The position numbers and the translations under genes were made by a program. The notes below the pieces were generated by a model. The model saw only the letters and a program-made list of their open reading frames with translations. It did not search any database and was not told where the DNA came from. A stretch of 64,000 bases of DNA from Oceanimonas sp. GK1 (GTDB taxonomy: Bacteria; Pseudomonadota; Gammaproteobacteria; Enterobacterales; Aeromonadaceae). The stretch spans positions 673,501 to 737,500 of the forward strand of contig NC_016745.1 in assembly GCF_000243075.1 (NCBI RefSeq). Direction: 5' to 3'. This document shows positions 19,326 through 29,616 of the stretch, piece by piece (positions within the stretch are counted from its first letter, which is position 1; the number at the start of each line of letters is the position of its first letter).

Positions 19326-19728
19326 CGCAGTCTGCCTCTTGCTGGCCGAACCGAATGTTCGGCTGTTCGAACAAAAATTGCCGCCAGTTTACCACGCCTC
19401 AGCCGCGAAAAACTAACCCGAAGGACGGGTGGCGCTGACCGTTGCCGGCAGGCTCGGGCACGGAACCCCTTCTATTATTCGAGTGTCACTGTGGTAGGGC
19501 CTGGAGAAGCCTTTCCGGTGCATCAGTGTTGCACACCACCCATCAGCCCCGGGGAAAGGACTCGAGTTGAACCAGATCCTGGCACATTATCGGGTTCTGG
19601 CGGTCGAACCCGGTGATCCCTTTCACAAATAGTGTGAACTGGTGGAATAAATTATGAGTATCCCGGGGTGAGGTAGTAAAATGGTCTGAATTAAACCCAG
19701 ATAGCCACATGGAAAACGGGAGTTTGTT
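19326..19728. other. 403-bp intergenic region between hldD and kbl
   Basis: This divergent gap must hold promoters for both hldD and kbl but I find no gene and no convincing promoter match. A hairpin at 19591-19612 has 7-bp arms CGGGTTC and GAACCCG around eight bases. An ACGGGAG Shine-Dalgarno precedes kbl. Confidence 0.5.
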
Positions 19729-20919
19729 ATGTCGTCGGCATTTTATGCTCACTTAAGCGAGCAGCTGGAAAACACCAAAGCGGAAGGACTCTATAAAAAG
19801 GAAAGGGTGATTACGTCTCCCCAGAGCGCCGCCATTCACGTGGGCGAGCAGGAGGTGATTAACTTCTGCGCCAACAACTACCTGGGCCTGGCCAATCATC
19901 CGGCACTGGTCGAGGCGGCGCAGCAGGGCCTGCAAAGCCATGGTTTCGGCATGGCCTCGGTCCGCTTTATCTGCGGTACCCAGGATCTGCACAAGCAGCT
20001 GGAAGCCGAACTGTCGTCCTTTCTCGGCATGGAGGACACCATTCTTTATACCTCCTGTTTCGATGCCAATGCCGGCCTGTTTGAAACCCTGCTGGGTCCG
20101 GAAGACGCCATTATTTCCGATGCACTGAACCATGCCTCCATCATCGACGGCGTGCGCCTGTGCAAGGCCAAACGCTACCGCTACGCCAACAACAACATGG
20201 CCGAGCTTGAAGCCTGCCTGCAACAGGCCGAGGCCGATGGTGCCCGTTTCAAGCTGATCGCCACCGATGGCGTCTTCTCCATGGACGGTGTGATCGCCAA
20301 CCTCAAGGCCATCTGCGATCTGGCGGACCAGTACAATGCGCTGGTGATGGTGGACGACTCCCACGCCGTGGGCTTTGTCGGCGAGCAGGGGCGGGGCACC
20401 CATGAATACTGTGAGGTTATGGGCCGGGTCGATATCATCACCGGCACCCTTGGCAAGGCCCTGGGCGGCGCGTCCGGCGGTTATACCTCGGGCAAAAGGG
20501 AAGTGATCGACTGGCTGCGCCAGCGCTCCCGGCCTTACCTGTTTTCCAACTCGGTGGCCCCGGCCATTGTTGCCGCTTCCATCAAGGTGCTGGAAATGCT
20601 GAAAAACGGCGACGATCTGCGGCAGAAGGTACGGGAAAACAGCGATTACTTCAGAGAGAGAATGACCGCCGCCGGCTTTACGCTGGCCGGTCAGGATCAC
20701 GCCATTATTCCGGTGATGTTGGGCGATGCGGCCCTGGCCTCGCAAATGGCCGACAAGTTGCTGGAAAAGGGCATTTACGTTATCGGCTTTTCCTTTCCGG
20801 TGGTGCCCAAGGGCCAGGCTCGCATTCGCACCCAGATGTCGGCGGCCCACAGCCGTGAGCAACTGGACCGGGCCATTGCGGCCTTCACCGACGTTGGCCG
20901 TGAACTGGGCGTGATTTGA
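19729..20919 (+). CDS. kbl: Glycine C-acetyltransferase (2-amino-3-ketobutyrate CoA ligase)
   Basis: 396 residues of the alpha-oxoamine synthase family. The PLP lysine is Lys243 in [10 protein letters not shown], with [10 protein letters not shown] (209-218) and the substrate loop [10 protein letters not shown] at about 45-54. With CoA it splits 2-amino-3-ketobutyrate into glycine and acetyl-CoA. This is the second step of threonine degradation after Tdh, whose gene starts 11 bp downstream in the same operon. Length equals the 398 of E. coli within two residues. Confidence 0.97.
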   Translation: MSSAFYAHLSEQLENTKAEGLYKKERVITSPQSAAIHVGEQEVINFCANNYLGLANHPALVEAAQQGLQSHGFGMASVRFICGTQDLHKQLEAELSSFLGMEDTILYTSCFDANAGLFETLLGPEDAIISDALNHASIIDGVRLCKAKRYRYANNNMAELEACLQQAEADGARFKLIATDGVFSMDGVIANLKAICDLADQYNALVMVDDSHAVGFVGEQGRGTHEYCEVMGRVDIITGTLGKALGGASGGYTSGKREVIDWLRQRSRPYLFSNSVAPAIVAASIKVLEMLKNGDDLRQKVRENSDYFRERMTAAGFTLAGQDHAIIPVMLGDAALASQMADKLLEKGIYVIGFSFPVVPKGQARIRTQMSAAHSREQLDRAIAAFTDVGRELGVI

Positions 20920-20930
20920 GGAGACATACC

Positions 20931-21956
20931 ATGAAAGCACTGGCAAAACTGAAGGCCGAGCCCGGCATCTGGATGACCGACGTGCCCGAGCCGGAGCTGG
21001 GTCATAACGATCTGCTGATCAAAATCCGCAAAACCGCCATCTGTGGTACCGATATCCACATTTACAACTGGGACGACTGGTCCCGAAAGACCATTCCGGT
21101 GCCCATGGTGGTGGGCCACGAATACGTGGGTGAGGTGGTGGCCATCGGCCAGGAAGTGCGTGGTTTCGAGATCGGTGACCGGGTTTCCGGTGAAGGCCAC
21201 ATCACCTGTGGCCACTGCCGTAACTGCCGGGCCGGCCGCACCCACCTGTGCCGCAATACCGTGGGCGTAGGCGTAAACCGGGAGGGGGCTTTTGCCGAAT
21301 ACTTGGTGATCCCGGCCTTTAACGCCTTCAAGCTGCCCGACGAAGTGTCTGACGATCTGGCCGCCATTTTCGACCCCTTTGGCAACGCCGTGCACACCGC
21401 GCTGTCGTTCGATCTGGTGGGCGAAGACGTGCTGATCACCGGCGCCGGCCCCATCGGCATCATGGCCGCCGCCGTGGCCCGCCATGTGGGCGCGCGCCAT
21501 GTGGTGATCACCGACGTGAATGACTACCGCCTGGAGCTGGCCCGCAGCATGGGGGTGACCCGGGCGGTGAACGTGGCCAACGAAAGCCTGAATGATGTCA
21601 TGGCTGAGCTGGGCATGACGGAAGGGTTTGATGTGGGCCTGGAAATGTCCGGGGTGCCGGCAGCGTTCCAGGACATGCTGGCCAAGATGAACCACGGCGG
21701 CAAGGTCGCCATGCTGGGCATTCCGCCTTCCGACATGGCCATCGACTGGAATCAGGTGATCTTCAAGGGGCTGGTGCTCAAGGGCATTTACGGCCGGGAA
21801 ATGTTTGAAACCTGGTACAAAATGGCCAGCCTGATCCAGTCGGGTCTGGATCTGACTCCCATCATCACCCATCACTTCAAGGTGGACGACTTCCAGCAAG
21901 GGTTTGACATCATGCGCTCCGGCCAGTCCGGCAAGGTGATCCTTGACTGGCAGTAA
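20931..21956 (+). CDS. tdh: L-threonine 3-dehydrogenase
   Basis: 341 residues, the same as E. coli. It is a zinc-dependent medium-chain dehydrogenase: the catalytic-zinc Cys in [17 protein letters not shown], the structural-zinc cysteines in [15 protein letters not shown] and the NAD fold [13 protein letters not shown]. It oxidises threonine to 2-amino-3-ketobutyrate for Kbl. I chose the ATG at 20931 ([12 protein letters not shown]), preceded by GAGGAGA, over one five codons upstream that overlaps kbl. Confidence 0.97.
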   Translation: MKALAKLKAEPGIWMTDVPEPELGHNDLLIKIRKTAICGTDIHIYNWDDWSRKTIPVPMVVGHEYVGEVVAIGQEVRGFEIGDRVSGEGHITCGHCRNCRAGRTHLCRNTVGVGVNREGAFAEYLVIPAFNAFKLPDEVSDDLAAIFDPFGNAVHTALSFDLVGEDVLITGAGPIGIMAAAVARHVGARHVVITDVNDYRLELARSMGVTRAVNVANESLNDVMAELGMTEGFDVGLEMSGVPAAFQDMLAKMNHGGKVAMLGIPPSDMAIDWNQVIFKGLVLKGIYGREMFETWYKMASLIQSGLDLTPIITHHFKVDDFQQGFDIMRSGQSGKVILDWQ

Positions 21957-21998
21957 GCTGATGGTGCCTGTTATCCCGCAGTAAGTCGGCTAAAGGGT

Positions 21999-22100
21999 CT
22001 GTTTCACGACACGCTTCGAGCACATCCATGTGTCGCTCGGTAAATGCTATCCCTGGCATTTGATCGGTCGTGAAACAGCTCCCTTTAGTCTCTTTGTCAG
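21999..22100 (-). repeat. Dispersed structured intergenic repeat, copy C (reverse orientation)
   Basis: On the minus strand, the outer arms CTGTTTCACGAC and GTCGTGAAACAG are a perfect 12-bp pair. The inner hairpin (22042-22061) has arms AAATGCCA and TAGCATTT around GGGA, with one mismatch. The tail reads GAGCGACACATGGATGTGC then GAAGCGTGTCG. Similarity to copy A extends outside the left arm into a run near CAAAGGGAGCTG. It lies directly 3' of tdh. Confidence 0.75.
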
Positions 22101-22131
22101 CAAAAGTTTGTCCTGCATATGCTGTCCTCTG

Positions 22132-22154
22132 CCCATCACCCATCACCCATCACC
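22132..22154. repeat. Heptamer tandem repeat, left part (interrupted by the IS3-family element)
   Basis: Three units of CCCATCA followed by CC. The same heptamer resumes right after the insertion sequence at 23411, so the element split one array. Confidence 0.85.
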
Positions 22155-22202
22155 TGGACTGGCCCGAAAAAAGTAGACACCTTCATTTAATGAGAAGGTG
22201 TT

Positions 22203-22520
22203 ATGAAGTACAAACCCCACCGTCACTTTAGCGATGCATTCAAACGTGAGGCCGTCGAGGCCTCGCTATCCACCACAGAGACACAAGCTCAGCTTGCTGG
22301 CAGACTCGGGATCCATCCTAACCAATTGAGTCGCTGGCGCAGAGAGTGGATCATGACCAAGAAATCATCTGACAAAGCAGTTGAAAACATCGGACCAGAA
22401 AAAAGTTTGCAGGATCTGGAGCGTGAAAATGCTCGACTGAAGAAGCTGCTTGAACGAAAAGAGCTGGAGAACGAAATCCTAAAAAAGGCGCAAGAGTACT
22501 TCGCCAAGCACAGCAAGTAA
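22203..22520 (+). CDS. IS3-family transposase OrfA (helix-turn-helix and leucine zipper)
   Basis: 105 residues. The N-terminal half is a helix-turn-helix (FKREAVEASLS, AQLAGRLGIHPNQLSRWRRE) that recognises the element ends. The C-terminal half is a coiled coil (LERENARLKKLLERKELENE). Near the end A-AAA-AAG at 22481-22487 allows a -1 ribosomal shift into the orfB frame to make the OrfAB fusion. The frame is intact. Confidence 0.92.
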   Translation: MKYKPHRHFSDAFKREAVEASLSTTETQAQLAGRLGIHPNQLSRWRREWIMTKKSSDKAVENIGPEKSLQDLERENARLKKLLERKELENEILKKAQEYFAKHSK

Positions 22521-22570
22521 GGTTTGCCTTTATCGAGGCTCACCGAAGTCAACGCTGGCGGGTCTCGATA

Positions 22571-23379
22571 ATGTGTGAAGTACTCAATGTGTCACGAGCG
22601 GGATATTATCGTTGGCGAGCACGTCAGCATGCTCCGGGAGAACGTGTCATCAAGCGACAAACTCTGAAAACCTTCCTGCTCGAGCGAGCCAGGCAACAGA
22701 AGAATGTGCCGGGTTATCGCAAGCTGTGGCTGGAAGCACGGGATGCCGGGTTCTGCTGCGGCAAGAACCAGGTTCAGCGCTTGCTGAGAGACGCTGGTTA
22801 CCATTCATGCACGGCTCTTAAAGCAGGGTATCAAAAGCCGACATCATTCTTGCCTGTGCTACCGAACTTGCTGAATCGCCGCTTCTCGGTTGGTGCGGCA
22901 AATCGAGTCTGGGTATCAGATATTACTCAAATCCGGTGCCACGAAGGCTGGCTCTACATCGCAGTAGTCCTGGACCTGGGTACACGTCGCGTGGTGAGCC
23001 GAGCCATGGGTGCCATCAATAGCGCCCAGCTGGTGCTGGAGGCCCTTGAGCAGGCATGGCAACATCAGCGGCCAGATGGGACACAGTTGTTGTTCCACTC
23101 TGACCAGGGGAGTCAGTATCGCAGCGAAGAGGTGATGAGATGGCTCACTACACGGGGAATCACCATCAGCATGTCTCGGCGAGGTAACTGCTGGGATAAC
23201 GCCTGTTCGGAAAGCTTCTTCGCGCTGCTCAAGAAGGAATGGACACATCCATTAGGAATGCTCGAAGAGACGAAATGGCAGATGAAGTCCGGTATTATAC
23301 GGACGAGTATTACCCGAAAGTGCGGCGCCACATGGCGCTGGGAGGAATAACTCCCAATGCCTACGCAGCTGCCGCTTAA
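22571..23379 (+). pseudogene. IS3-family transposase OrfB, frameshifted near the C-terminus
   Basis: The rve integrase core is present: Asp in VSDITQ, Asp in FHSDQGSQYRS and Glu in NACSESFFALLKKEW form the DDE triad. The open frame then reads EETKW and ends at 23350 with unrelated residues. A normal IS3 tail (ADEVRYYTDEYYPKVRRHMA, then LGGITP) is encoded in the next frame and ends at 23379. Restoring one A to the AAA at 23273-23275 would join the two, so a 1-base deletion is the likely cause. The orfB frame is open upstream to the slippery site, with residues EAHRSQRWRVS before the first ATG. A sequencing error would be the alternative. Confidence 0.85.
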
Positions 23380-23410
23380 CTTAAGTGTCTACTTTATCGG
23401 GGCCACTCCA

Positions 23411-23450
23411 ACCCATCACCCATCACCCATCACCCCTCACCCCTCACTCC
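23411..23450. repeat. Heptamer tandem repeat, right part
   Basis: Three units of ACCCATC followed by two units of the variant CCCCTCA. Together with the left part the undisturbed array would have had about six perfect units. Confidence 0.85.
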
Positions 23451-23585
23451 CGAGTCCCCGGCCTCAATCTGCCCCCGGTCCCATTCGAAGCATTTTCCCC
23501 TTGTGCTAATTTCGTACAAGGGTTAGAACTGATGACGACGGCCGGAGCCGTTCCGGCTACCCCTGTTCGAATAGAGGATGTTCGT

Positions 23586-24701
23586 ATGGTGACAAGGAAT
23601 AAAAAGGTGGTCGCAATGGCGGTGTTCGCGGCCCTGGGATACGGCGCGGCGTTTTCCGCTCAGGCCGAGACCATCAAGATTGCCATTGCCGGCCCCATTA
23701 CCGGTCCGGTCGCCCAGTATGGCGACATGCAATTTACCGGCGGGCGCATGGCGGTGGAGCTGCTCAACAAGTCCGGCAAACTGGGGGAGCATACCCTGGA
23801 AGCGGTGGAATACGACGACGCCTGTGATCCCAAGCAGGCGGTGGCGGTGGCCAACCGCATCGTCAACGACGGCATTCAGTTCGTGGCCGGCCATCTGTGC
23901 TCCGACAGCACCCTGCCGGCGTCCGATGTCTACGACGACGAAGGCATTCTGATGGTGACCCCGGCGTCAACCAATCCGGTGATCACCGAGCGCGGGCTGG
24001 AATTCGTGATGCGTACCATCGGCCTCGACAGTGATCAGGGCCCGACCGCTGCCCATTATATCGTGGAGCAGATCAAGCCCGAGCGCATCGCCATCATTCA
24101 CGACAAGAAGCAATACGGTGAAGGCCTGGCCTCCAGCGTGCGCGATGCACTCAAGGAAGCCGGCGCCAACGTGGTGGCCTATGAAGGCATTACCTCCGGC
24201 GACAAGGACTTCTCGGCGCTGATCGCCAAGCTGCAGCGGGAGCAGGTGGACTTCGTCTATTACGGTGGCTACCACCCGGAGCTGGGGCTGATTTTGCGCC
24301 AGTCTGCCGAGAAAGGCTTCAAGGCCCGCTTTATGGGGCCGGAAGGCGTGGGCCATAAAGACATTACCTCCATTGCCGGCGACGCTTCTGAAGGCCTGCT
24401 GGTGACCCTGCCCAAGAAATACGATCTGGATCCGGCCAACGCCGATATCGTGGCGGCCATTCAGGCCAAAGGAGAAGATCCCACCGGTCCCTTTGTGTGG
24501 ACCACCTATGCCGCGATAGAGGCCATTGCCGAGGGCATCAAGCGGGCCGGCACCGATCCGGAAGCGGTGGCCACGGCCCTGCGGGCCGAGCCGGTCGACA
24601 CCGTGATGGGCCCGCTGTCCTGGGATGAAAAAGGCGATCTCAAGGGCTTTGAGTTCGGTGTATTCGCCTGGCACAAGGACGGCACCTCCACCCAGCTGTA
24701 A
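23586..24701 (+). CDS. livJ: Branched-chain amino acid ABC transporter, periplasmic binding protein
   Basis: 371 residues. A signal peptide (about 1-28: basic MVTRNKK, hydrophobic stretch, cleavage after AQA) precedes the type-I periplasmic binding fold that starts [31 protein letters not shown] and [14 protein letters not shown] are typical Leu/Ile/Val-binding segments. It captures branched-chain amino acids in the periplasm for LivHMGF. I chose the ATG at 23586 because it starts the signal peptide; the longer frame would run into the heptamer repeat. Confidence 0.93.
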   Translation: MVTRNKKVVAMAVFAALGYGAAFSAQAETIKIAIAGPITGPVAQYGDMQFTGGRMAVELLNKSGKLGEHTLEAVEYDDACDPKQAVAVANRIVNDGIQFVAGHLCSDSTLPASDVYDDEGILMVTPASTNPVITERGLEFVMRTIGLDSDQGPTAAHYIVEQIKPERIAIIHDKKQYGEGLASSVRDALKEAGANVVAYEGITSGDKDFSALIAKLQREQVDFVYYGGYHPELGLILRQSAEKGFKARFMGPEGVGHKDITSIAGDASEGLLVTLPKKYDLDPANADIVAAIQAKGEDPTGPFVWTTYAAIEAIAEGIKRAGTDPEAVATALRAEPVDTVMGPLSWDEKGDLKGFEFGVFAWHKDGTSTQL

Positions 24702-24727
24702 CGGCCTACAACACCATCATCGTCACC

Positions 24728-24746
24728 AGGCGGGGATTACCCGCCT
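24728..24746 (+). promoter_or_regulatory. Intercistronic hairpin between livJ and livH
   Basis: Arms AGGCGGG and CCCGCCT around five bases, without a T-run. Such a hairpin could protect the livJ message or reduce readthrough, giving more binding protein than permease. Confidence 0.5.
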
Positions 24747-24787
24747 GCATCGACGGCGCTCATTGTGCTACGACAAGGAAAGGTTGT

Positions 24788-25711
24788 ATGTCCGAGCCCA
24801 TACTCTATTTTATTCAGCAGCTGCTTAACGGCCTGACCATCGGCAGCACCTATGCCCTGATCGCCATCGGTTACACCATGGTGTATGGCATTATCGGCAT
24901 GATCAACTTCGCCCATGGCGAGGTGTACATGATCGGGGCCTATGCGGCCTTTATGGTGATGACGGCGCTGACCATGCTCGGCATCGACAGTACCGCCCTG
25001 CTGCTGTGTACCGCCTTTCTGGTGAGCATTGTGCTGACCAGTGTGTACGGTTATTCCATCGAGCGGGTGGCCTACCGGCCGCTGCGCCATAGCAAACGGC
25101 TGATTGCGCTGATCTCCGCCATCGGCATGTCCATCTTTTTGCAGAACATGATGCGTCTGGCGCAGGGCTCCCGGGATATCGCCATCCCTTCGCTGTTGCC
25201 CGGTGGCTGGAGCTTTGGCAATGAGGGCTTTCAGGCCACCCTGTCCTACATGCAGCTGATCATCTTTGTGGTGACCTTTATCACCATGACGGTGCTGTCG
25301 CTGTTTATCTCCCGCTCGCGCATGGGCCGGGCCTGCCGCGCCTGTGCCGAGGATCTGAAAATGGCCAACCTGCTCGGTATCAACAGCAACAGCATCATTG
25401 CCTTGACCTTTGTGATTGGCGCGGCGCTGGCGGCGGTGGCCGGGGTACTGCTGGGCTCTTATTACGGCGTGATCAACCCCTACATCGGCTTTATTGCCGG
25501 GCTCAAGGCCTTTACCGCCGCCGTGCTCGGCGGCATTGGCAGCATTCCCGGCGCCGTACTCGGCGGCTTGCTGCTGGGCGTGACCGAAGCCATGACCGGC
25601 GCCTACTTCAGCACCGAATACAAGGACGTGGTGTCCTTCGGCCTGCTGATCTTCGTGCTGCTGTTCATGCCCACCGGCATTCTGGGCAAACCGGAGGTGG
25701 AAAAGGTATGA
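24788..25711 (+). CDS. livH: Branched-chain amino acid ABC transporter, permease LivH
   Basis: 307 residues with about eight hydrophobic segments and the family stretches [36 protein letters not shown] and [22 protein letters not shown]. It forms the inner-membrane channel with LivM. Its end overlaps livM by four bases (ATGA). AAGGAAAGG precedes the ATG. Confidence 0.96.
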   Translation: MSEPILYFIQQLLNGLTIGSTYALIAIGYTMVYGIIGMINFAHGEVYMIGAYAAFMVMTALTMLGIDSTALLLCTAFLVSIVLTSVYGYSIERVAYRPLRHSKRLIALISAIGMSIFLQNMMRLAQGSRDIAIPSLLPGGWSFGNEGFQATLSYMQLIIFVVTFITMTVLSLFISRSRMGRACRACAEDLKMANLLGINSNSIIALTFVIGAALAAVAGVLLGSYYGVINPYIGFIAGLKAFTAAVLGGIGSIPGAVLGGLLLGVTEAMTGAYFSTEYKDVVSFGLLIFVLLFMPTGILGKPEVEKV

Positions 25712-26949
25712 GCCGACTCAAACCCTCTCTGATTGCCGTCGGACTGTTTCTGCTGCTGGCGGGCTGGCTGCTGGGATTCCGCCTGGAAACCGAGGGCACC
25801 CGGCTGGTGGTGTCCAACCGGCTCGACGCCAGCTGGCAGTGGCTGGCGCTGGGCGCCGGTCTGGTGTTTCTGGCTCAGCTGTTTACGGAGCAGTGGCGCA
25901 AGCCCTTTCGTTATCTCTCGGACCGCAAGGGCAACTTCGCCCTGCCGGCCCCCGAGGAGCAGCCCTGGCTGTACCGCATCGTCACCGTGCTGGTGCTGGC
26001 CGCCCTGCTGGTGTGGCCCTTTATGGGCTCGCGCGGCGCCGTGGATCTGGCCACGCTTACGCTGATCTACGTCATGCTGGGGCTGGGGCTCAACGTGGTG
26101 GTGGGTCTGGCCGGCCTGCTCGATCTGGGCTATGTCGCCTTTTACGCCGTGGGCGCCTACAGCTACGCCCTGCTCAACGCCTACTTCGGTTTCGATTTCT
26201 GGACCTGCCTGCTGATTGGCGGCGCCCTGGCGGCCACCTTCGGTTTTTTGCTGGGCTTTCCGGTGCTGCGGCTGCGGGGGGACTACCTGGCCATCGTGAC
26301 CCTGGGCTTTGGCGAGATCATCCGCATTCTGCTCAACAACATGACCGAGCTGACCGGCGGCCCCAACGGCATTGCCGGCATACCCAAACCCACCCTGTTC
26401 GGGCTGGAGTTCGAGCGCCGGGGGGACAACACCTTTCACGAGTTTTTCGGCATTGCCTACAACTCCGGACACAAGGTGATCTTTTTGTACCTGCTGGCAC
26501 TGGTGCTGGTGGTATTGACCATCTTTATCATCAACCGCCTGCTGCGCATGCCGCTCGGGCGGGCCTGGGAGGCGCTGCGCGAGGACGAAATCGCCTGCCG
26601 CTCCCTCGGGCTCAACCCGACGCTTATCAAGCTCAGCGCCTTTACTATCGGCGCCGCTTTTGCCGGTTTTGCCGGCTGCTTCTTTGCCGCCCGCCAGGGT
26701 TTTATCAGCCCCGAGTCGTTTGTGTTCATTGAGTCGGCCATCATTCTCGCCATTGTGGTGCTGGGGGGCATGGGCTCGCAGATTGGGGTGGTGCTGGCGG
26801 CGGTCATCATGACCATATTGCCCGAGCTGACCCGGGAGTTTAACGAGTACCGCATGTTGCTGTTTGGCCTGCTGATGGTGCTGATGATGATCTGGCGGCC
26901 TCAAGGGTTGCTGCCCATGCATCGCCCCCACCTGGAGCTGAAATCATGA
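25708..26949 (+). CDS. livM: Branched-chain amino acid ABC transporter, permease LivM
   Basis: 413 residues. The first about 120 residues form an N-terminal extension with two membrane segments, as in E. coli LivM. The core permease then has [47 protein letters not shown] and the coupling loop [20 protein letters not shown]. The stop overlaps livG by four bases. Confidence 0.96.
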   Translation: MSRLKPSLIAVGLFLLLAGWLLGFRLETEGTRLVVSNRLDASWQWLALGAGLVFLAQLFTEQWRKPFRYLSDRKGNFALPAPEEQPWLYRIVTVLVLAALLVWPFMGSRGAVDLATLTLIYVMLGLGLNVVVGLAGLLDLGYVAFYAVGAYSYALLNAYFGFDFWTCLLIGGALAATFGFLLGFPVLRLRGDYLAIVTLGFGEIIRILLNNMTELTGGPNGIAGIPKPTLFGLEFERRGDNTFHEFFGIAYNSGHKVIFLYLLALVLVVLTIFIINRLLRMPLGRAWEALREDEIACRSLGLNPTLIKLSAFTIGAAFAGFAGCFFAARQGFISPESFVFIESAIILAIVVLGGMGSQIGVVLAAVIMTILPELTREFNEYRMLLFGLLMVLMMIWRPQGLLPMHRPHLELKS

Positions 26950-27710
26950 GCGAGTTGCTGAAGGTATCCGGTCTCACCATGCGCTTTGGCGGCCTGGTGG
27001 CGGTGGACGGGGTGGCGCTCGCCATGGACGAGCGGCAAATCGTTTCCATCATTGGCCCTAACGGCGCCGGCAAGACCACGGTGTTCAACTGCCTGTCGGG
27101 CTTTTACCGGCCCAGTGGTGGCACGGTGCGCTTTCGCGGTCAGACCATCGCCGGTCAGCCGGGCCACAAAATTGCCCGGTTAGGGATGGTGCGTACCTTT
27201 CAGCACGTGCGCCTGTTCAAGGAAATGACGGTGCTGGAGAACCTGCTGGTGGCCCAGCATGCTCATCTGAATACCCATTTTCTCGCCGGCCTGCTGAAAA
27301 CCCCCGGTTTTCGCCGGGCCGAGCGGGAAGGGCTGCAGCGGGCCCATTACTGGCTGGAAAAGGTCAACCTCACCGACTTTGCCAACCGCGCCGCCGGTAA
27401 CCTGGCCTATGGCCAGCAACGACGGCTGGAGATCGCCCGCTGCATGGCGGCCCGGCCGGCGTTGCTGATGCTGGACGAGCCGGCGGCCGGGCTCAATCCC
27501 TTTGAAACCCAGGAGTTGAACCGGCTGATCCGGGATCTGCGGGACAATGAAGGGGTCAGCGTGCTGCTGATCGAGCACGACATGAAGCTGGTGATGGACA
27601 TTTCCGATCATATCTACGTGGTCAACCAGGGCCGGCCCCTGGCCGACGGCAGCCCCGAGGCGGTGCGCAGCCATCCCGACGTGATCAACGCCTACCTGGG
27701 AGAAGCCTGA
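26946..27710 (+). CDS. livG: Branched-chain amino acid ABC transporter, ATPase LivG
   Basis: 254 residues. Walker [10 protein letters not shown], a signature region at [13 protein letters not shown] in place of the canonical LSGGQ, and Walker [15 protein letters not shown] switch His lies in [11 protein letters not shown]. It hydrolyses ATP in the cytoplasm with LivF to drive import. It overlaps livF by one base. Confidence 0.97.
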   Translation: MSELLKVSGLTMRFGGLVAVDGVALAMDERQIVSIIGPNGAGKTTVFNCLSGFYRPSGGTVRFRGQTIAGQPGHKIARLGMVRTFQHVRLFKEMTVLENLLVAQHAHLNTHFLAGLLKTPGFRRAEREGLQRAHYWLEKVNLTDFANRAAGNLAYGQQRRLEIARCMAARPALLMLDEPAAGLNPFETQELNRLIRDLRDNEGVSVLLIEHDMKLVMDISDHIYVVNQGRPLADGSPEAVRSHPDVINAYLGEA

Positions 27711-28414
27711 TGCTGCATGTCGATAATATCTGCGCCCATTACGGCAAGATACAGGCGCTGGAAGACGTGACGGTGCATATCGAGCAGGGGGAGATCGTGA
27801 CGCTGATCGGCGCCAACGGCGCCGGCAAGACCACCCTGATGATGTCCATTTGTGGCGATCCCCGGCCGTCCCGGGGCCGGGTGGTGTTTGAGGGGCAGGA
27901 TCTGTCCGGGCTGGATACCGCCGCCATCATGCGCCGGGACATCGCCATTGTGCCGGAAGGGCGGCGTATCTTCGCCCGGCTCACGGTGGAGGAAAACCTG
28001 CACATGGGCGCCTTTTTCGTGGACAGGCGCGAGCATGCCGGCCTGATGGCCGAGGTGTTTGCCATGTTTCCCCGGCTGAAGGAGCGGCGCCACCAGCGTG
28101 CCGGCACCATGTCCGGGGGCGAGCAGCAGATGCTGGCCATTGGCCGGGCGCTGATGAGCCGGCCCCGGCTGTTGCTGCTGGACGAGCCGTCCCTGGGGCT
28201 GGCGCCCATCATCATCAATCAGATCTTCGACACCATTGCCCGGCTGCGCAAAGAAAAGGGCATGACCATCTTCCTGGTGGAGCAAAACGCCAACCAGGCG
28301 TTGAAGCTGGCCGACCGGGGCTATGTGCTGGAAAACGGCCGGGTGGTGCTGGCCGACACCGGTGCCGCCCTGCTGGTGAACGAACGGGTGCGCAACGCCT
28401 ATCTGGGCGGCTGA
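27710..28414 (+). CDS. livF: Branched-chain amino acid ABC transporter, ATPase LivF
   Basis: 234 residues. Walker A GANGAGKTT, signature MSGGEQQMLAIGRAL, Walker B LLLLDEPSLGLAP and switch His replaced by Gln in LVEQNANQ, as is normal in LivF. It is the last gene of the livJHMGF operon and pairs with LivG. Confidence 0.97.
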   Translation: MLHVDNICAHYGKIQALEDVTVHIEQGEIVTLIGANGAGKTTLMMSICGDPRPSRGRVVFEGQDLSGLDTAAIMRRDIAIVPEGRRIFARLTVEENLHMGAFFVDRREHAGLMAEVFAMFPRLKERRHQRAGTMSGGEQQMLAIGRALMSRPRLLLLDEPSLGLAPIIINQIFDTIARLRKEKGMTIFLVEQNANQALKLADRGYVLENGRVVLADTGAALLVNERVRNAYLGG

Positions 28415-28459
28415 GGCTGAATTGGGTACACTGGCTGCCACATTATCGAGGAGGAATTC

Positions 28460-28780
28460 ATGGATCAGTTTGCCCATATTTCGGTGGACGACGCCCACAT
28501 CATGCTGAGCGAAGGCCGGGCCCGGCTGGTGGATATTCGCGACCCCCAGTCCTTTGCCCTGGCGCACGCCGAGGGTGCCTTTCACCTGACCAACGACAGC
28601 CTGGTGAGCTTTACCAATGAGGTGGATTACGACGTGCCGGTGATCGTGATGTGTTATCACGGCATCAGCAGTCAGGGCGCGGCCCAGTATCTGGTGAATC
28701 AGGGCTTTGAGGAAGTCTACAGCCTGGACGGCGGCTTTGAGGCCTGGCGCCGCAGTCAGCCGGTGGTTGGCCAGTCGTGA
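28460..28780 (+). CDS. glpE: Thiosulfate sulfurtransferase GlpE (rhodanese)
   Basis: 106 residues, a single rhodanese domain. [18 protein letters not shown] is the N-terminal signature and the active-site Cys65 is in MCYHGISS, the same position as in E. coli GlpE. It moves sulfane sulfur from thiosulfate to cyanide or thioredoxin in the cytoplasm. A GAGGAGG Shine-Dalgarno precedes the ATG. It overlaps glpG by four bases. Confidence 0.95.
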   Translation: MDQFAHISVDDAHIMLSEGRARLVDIRDPQSFALAHAEGAFHLTNDSLVSFTNEVDYDVPVIVMCYHGISSQGAAQYLVNQGFEEVYSLDGGFEAWRRSQPVVGQS

Positions 28781-29616
28781 AGGCGCTGCTGGTGCTCGAC
28801 GATCCGCGCCGGGCCCAGGCCTTTGTGGACTACCTGAGTGAGCTCGGTCTGCACTGCGAGCTCACTCAGGACGATAACGGTCATGTGCATATCTGGCTGG
28901 TAGACGAAGCCCGCTTTGAGGAGGCCCACCGGGAAGCGAAGCGCTTTCTGGCCGAGCCCTTTCACCCCCGCTATCAGGAAGCATCGTGGAAGCGGGGCGA
29001 CAGCCACGCCCGCTTTGCCGACGGACCACCGCAACGCGGCTGGGCAAGCGACCTGCTGCGCCAGACCGGCCCGGTGAACCTGCTGGTGCTGCTGGCCTGC
29101 CTGCTGGTTTATGGCCTGAGCTGGCTGGGGTTGCCCATGTTCGGGGTGCTGTCCTTTCCGCCCCGGCTGGACGGGCTGCTGGGCGCGGAGTTCTGGCGTG
29201 TTTTTACCCCGGCGCTGATGCATTTTTCCCTGATGCACCTGGTGTTCAACCTGTTCTGGTGGTGGTACCTGGGCGGCATGGTGGAAAGGCGCCTCGGCAG
29301 CAGCAAGCTGCTGGTGCTGTTGCTGGTGGCGGCGGTGCTGCCCAACCTGCTGCAGTTCTGGGCCAGTGGTCCGCGCTTTGGTGGTTTGTCGGGGGTGGTG
29401 TATGCGCTGCTGGCCTACGTCTGGTTCAGCGGCCGGCTCAACCCGGCCCGGGGTATCGGCCTGCCCGACGGCATGGCGGTGTTTATGGTGGTATGGCTGG
29501 TATTGGGCTTTGCCGATCTGCTGGGGACGCCGGTGGCCAACATGGCTCACCTGGGCGGTGCCCTTATCGGCCTGCTGCAGGCCTGGCTCGATAACCGGCG
29601 CCGGGCGGCTTACTGA
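28777..29616 (+). CDS. glpG: Rhomboid intramembrane serine protease GlpG
   Basis: 279 residues from a GTG. A cytoplasmic N-terminal domain (1 to about 90) precedes six membrane helices. The catalytic Ser205 lies in [10 protein letters not shown] and His258 in [12 protein letters not shown], shifted four from E. coli Ser201/His254. [14 protein letters not shown] is the conserved oxyanion helix. It cleaves transmembrane segments in the inner membrane. Coupled to glpE as in E. coli; the glpR regulator that follows there is missing here. Confidence 0.95.
   Translation: MKALLVLDDPRRAQAFVDYLSELGLHCELTQDDNGHVHIWLVDEARFEEAHREAKRFLAEPFHPRYQEASWKRGDSHARFADGPPQRGWASDLLRQTGPVNLLVLLACLLVYGLSWLGLPMFGVLSFPPRLDGLLGAEFWRVFTPALMHFSLMHLVFNLFWWWYLGGMVERRLGSSKLLVLLLVAAVLPNLLQFWASGPRFGGLSGVVYALLAYVWFSGRLNPARGIGLPDGMAVFMVVWLVLGFADLLGTPVANMAHLGGALIGLLQAWLDNRRRAAY

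Larger units (their letters stand above)
22155..23410 (+). mobile_element. IS3-family insertion sequence (1256 bp)
   Basis: The ends are imperfect inverted repeats: left TGGACTGGCCCGAAAAAAGT and right (complement) TGGAGTGGCCCCGATAAAGT, both continuing AGACAC. The 3-bp direct repeat ACC flanks it (22152-22154 and 23411-23413), as expected for IS3 elements. Inside are orfA and orfB in the -1 relation with an A-AAA-AAG slippery heptamer at 22481-22487. The orfB reading frame is broken near its 3' end, so this copy is probably unable to move by itself. Confidence 0.93.

Noticed and set aside
18279..19616. A 445-residue plus-strand open frame
   Set aside because: It is antisense to hldD and has no family signature.
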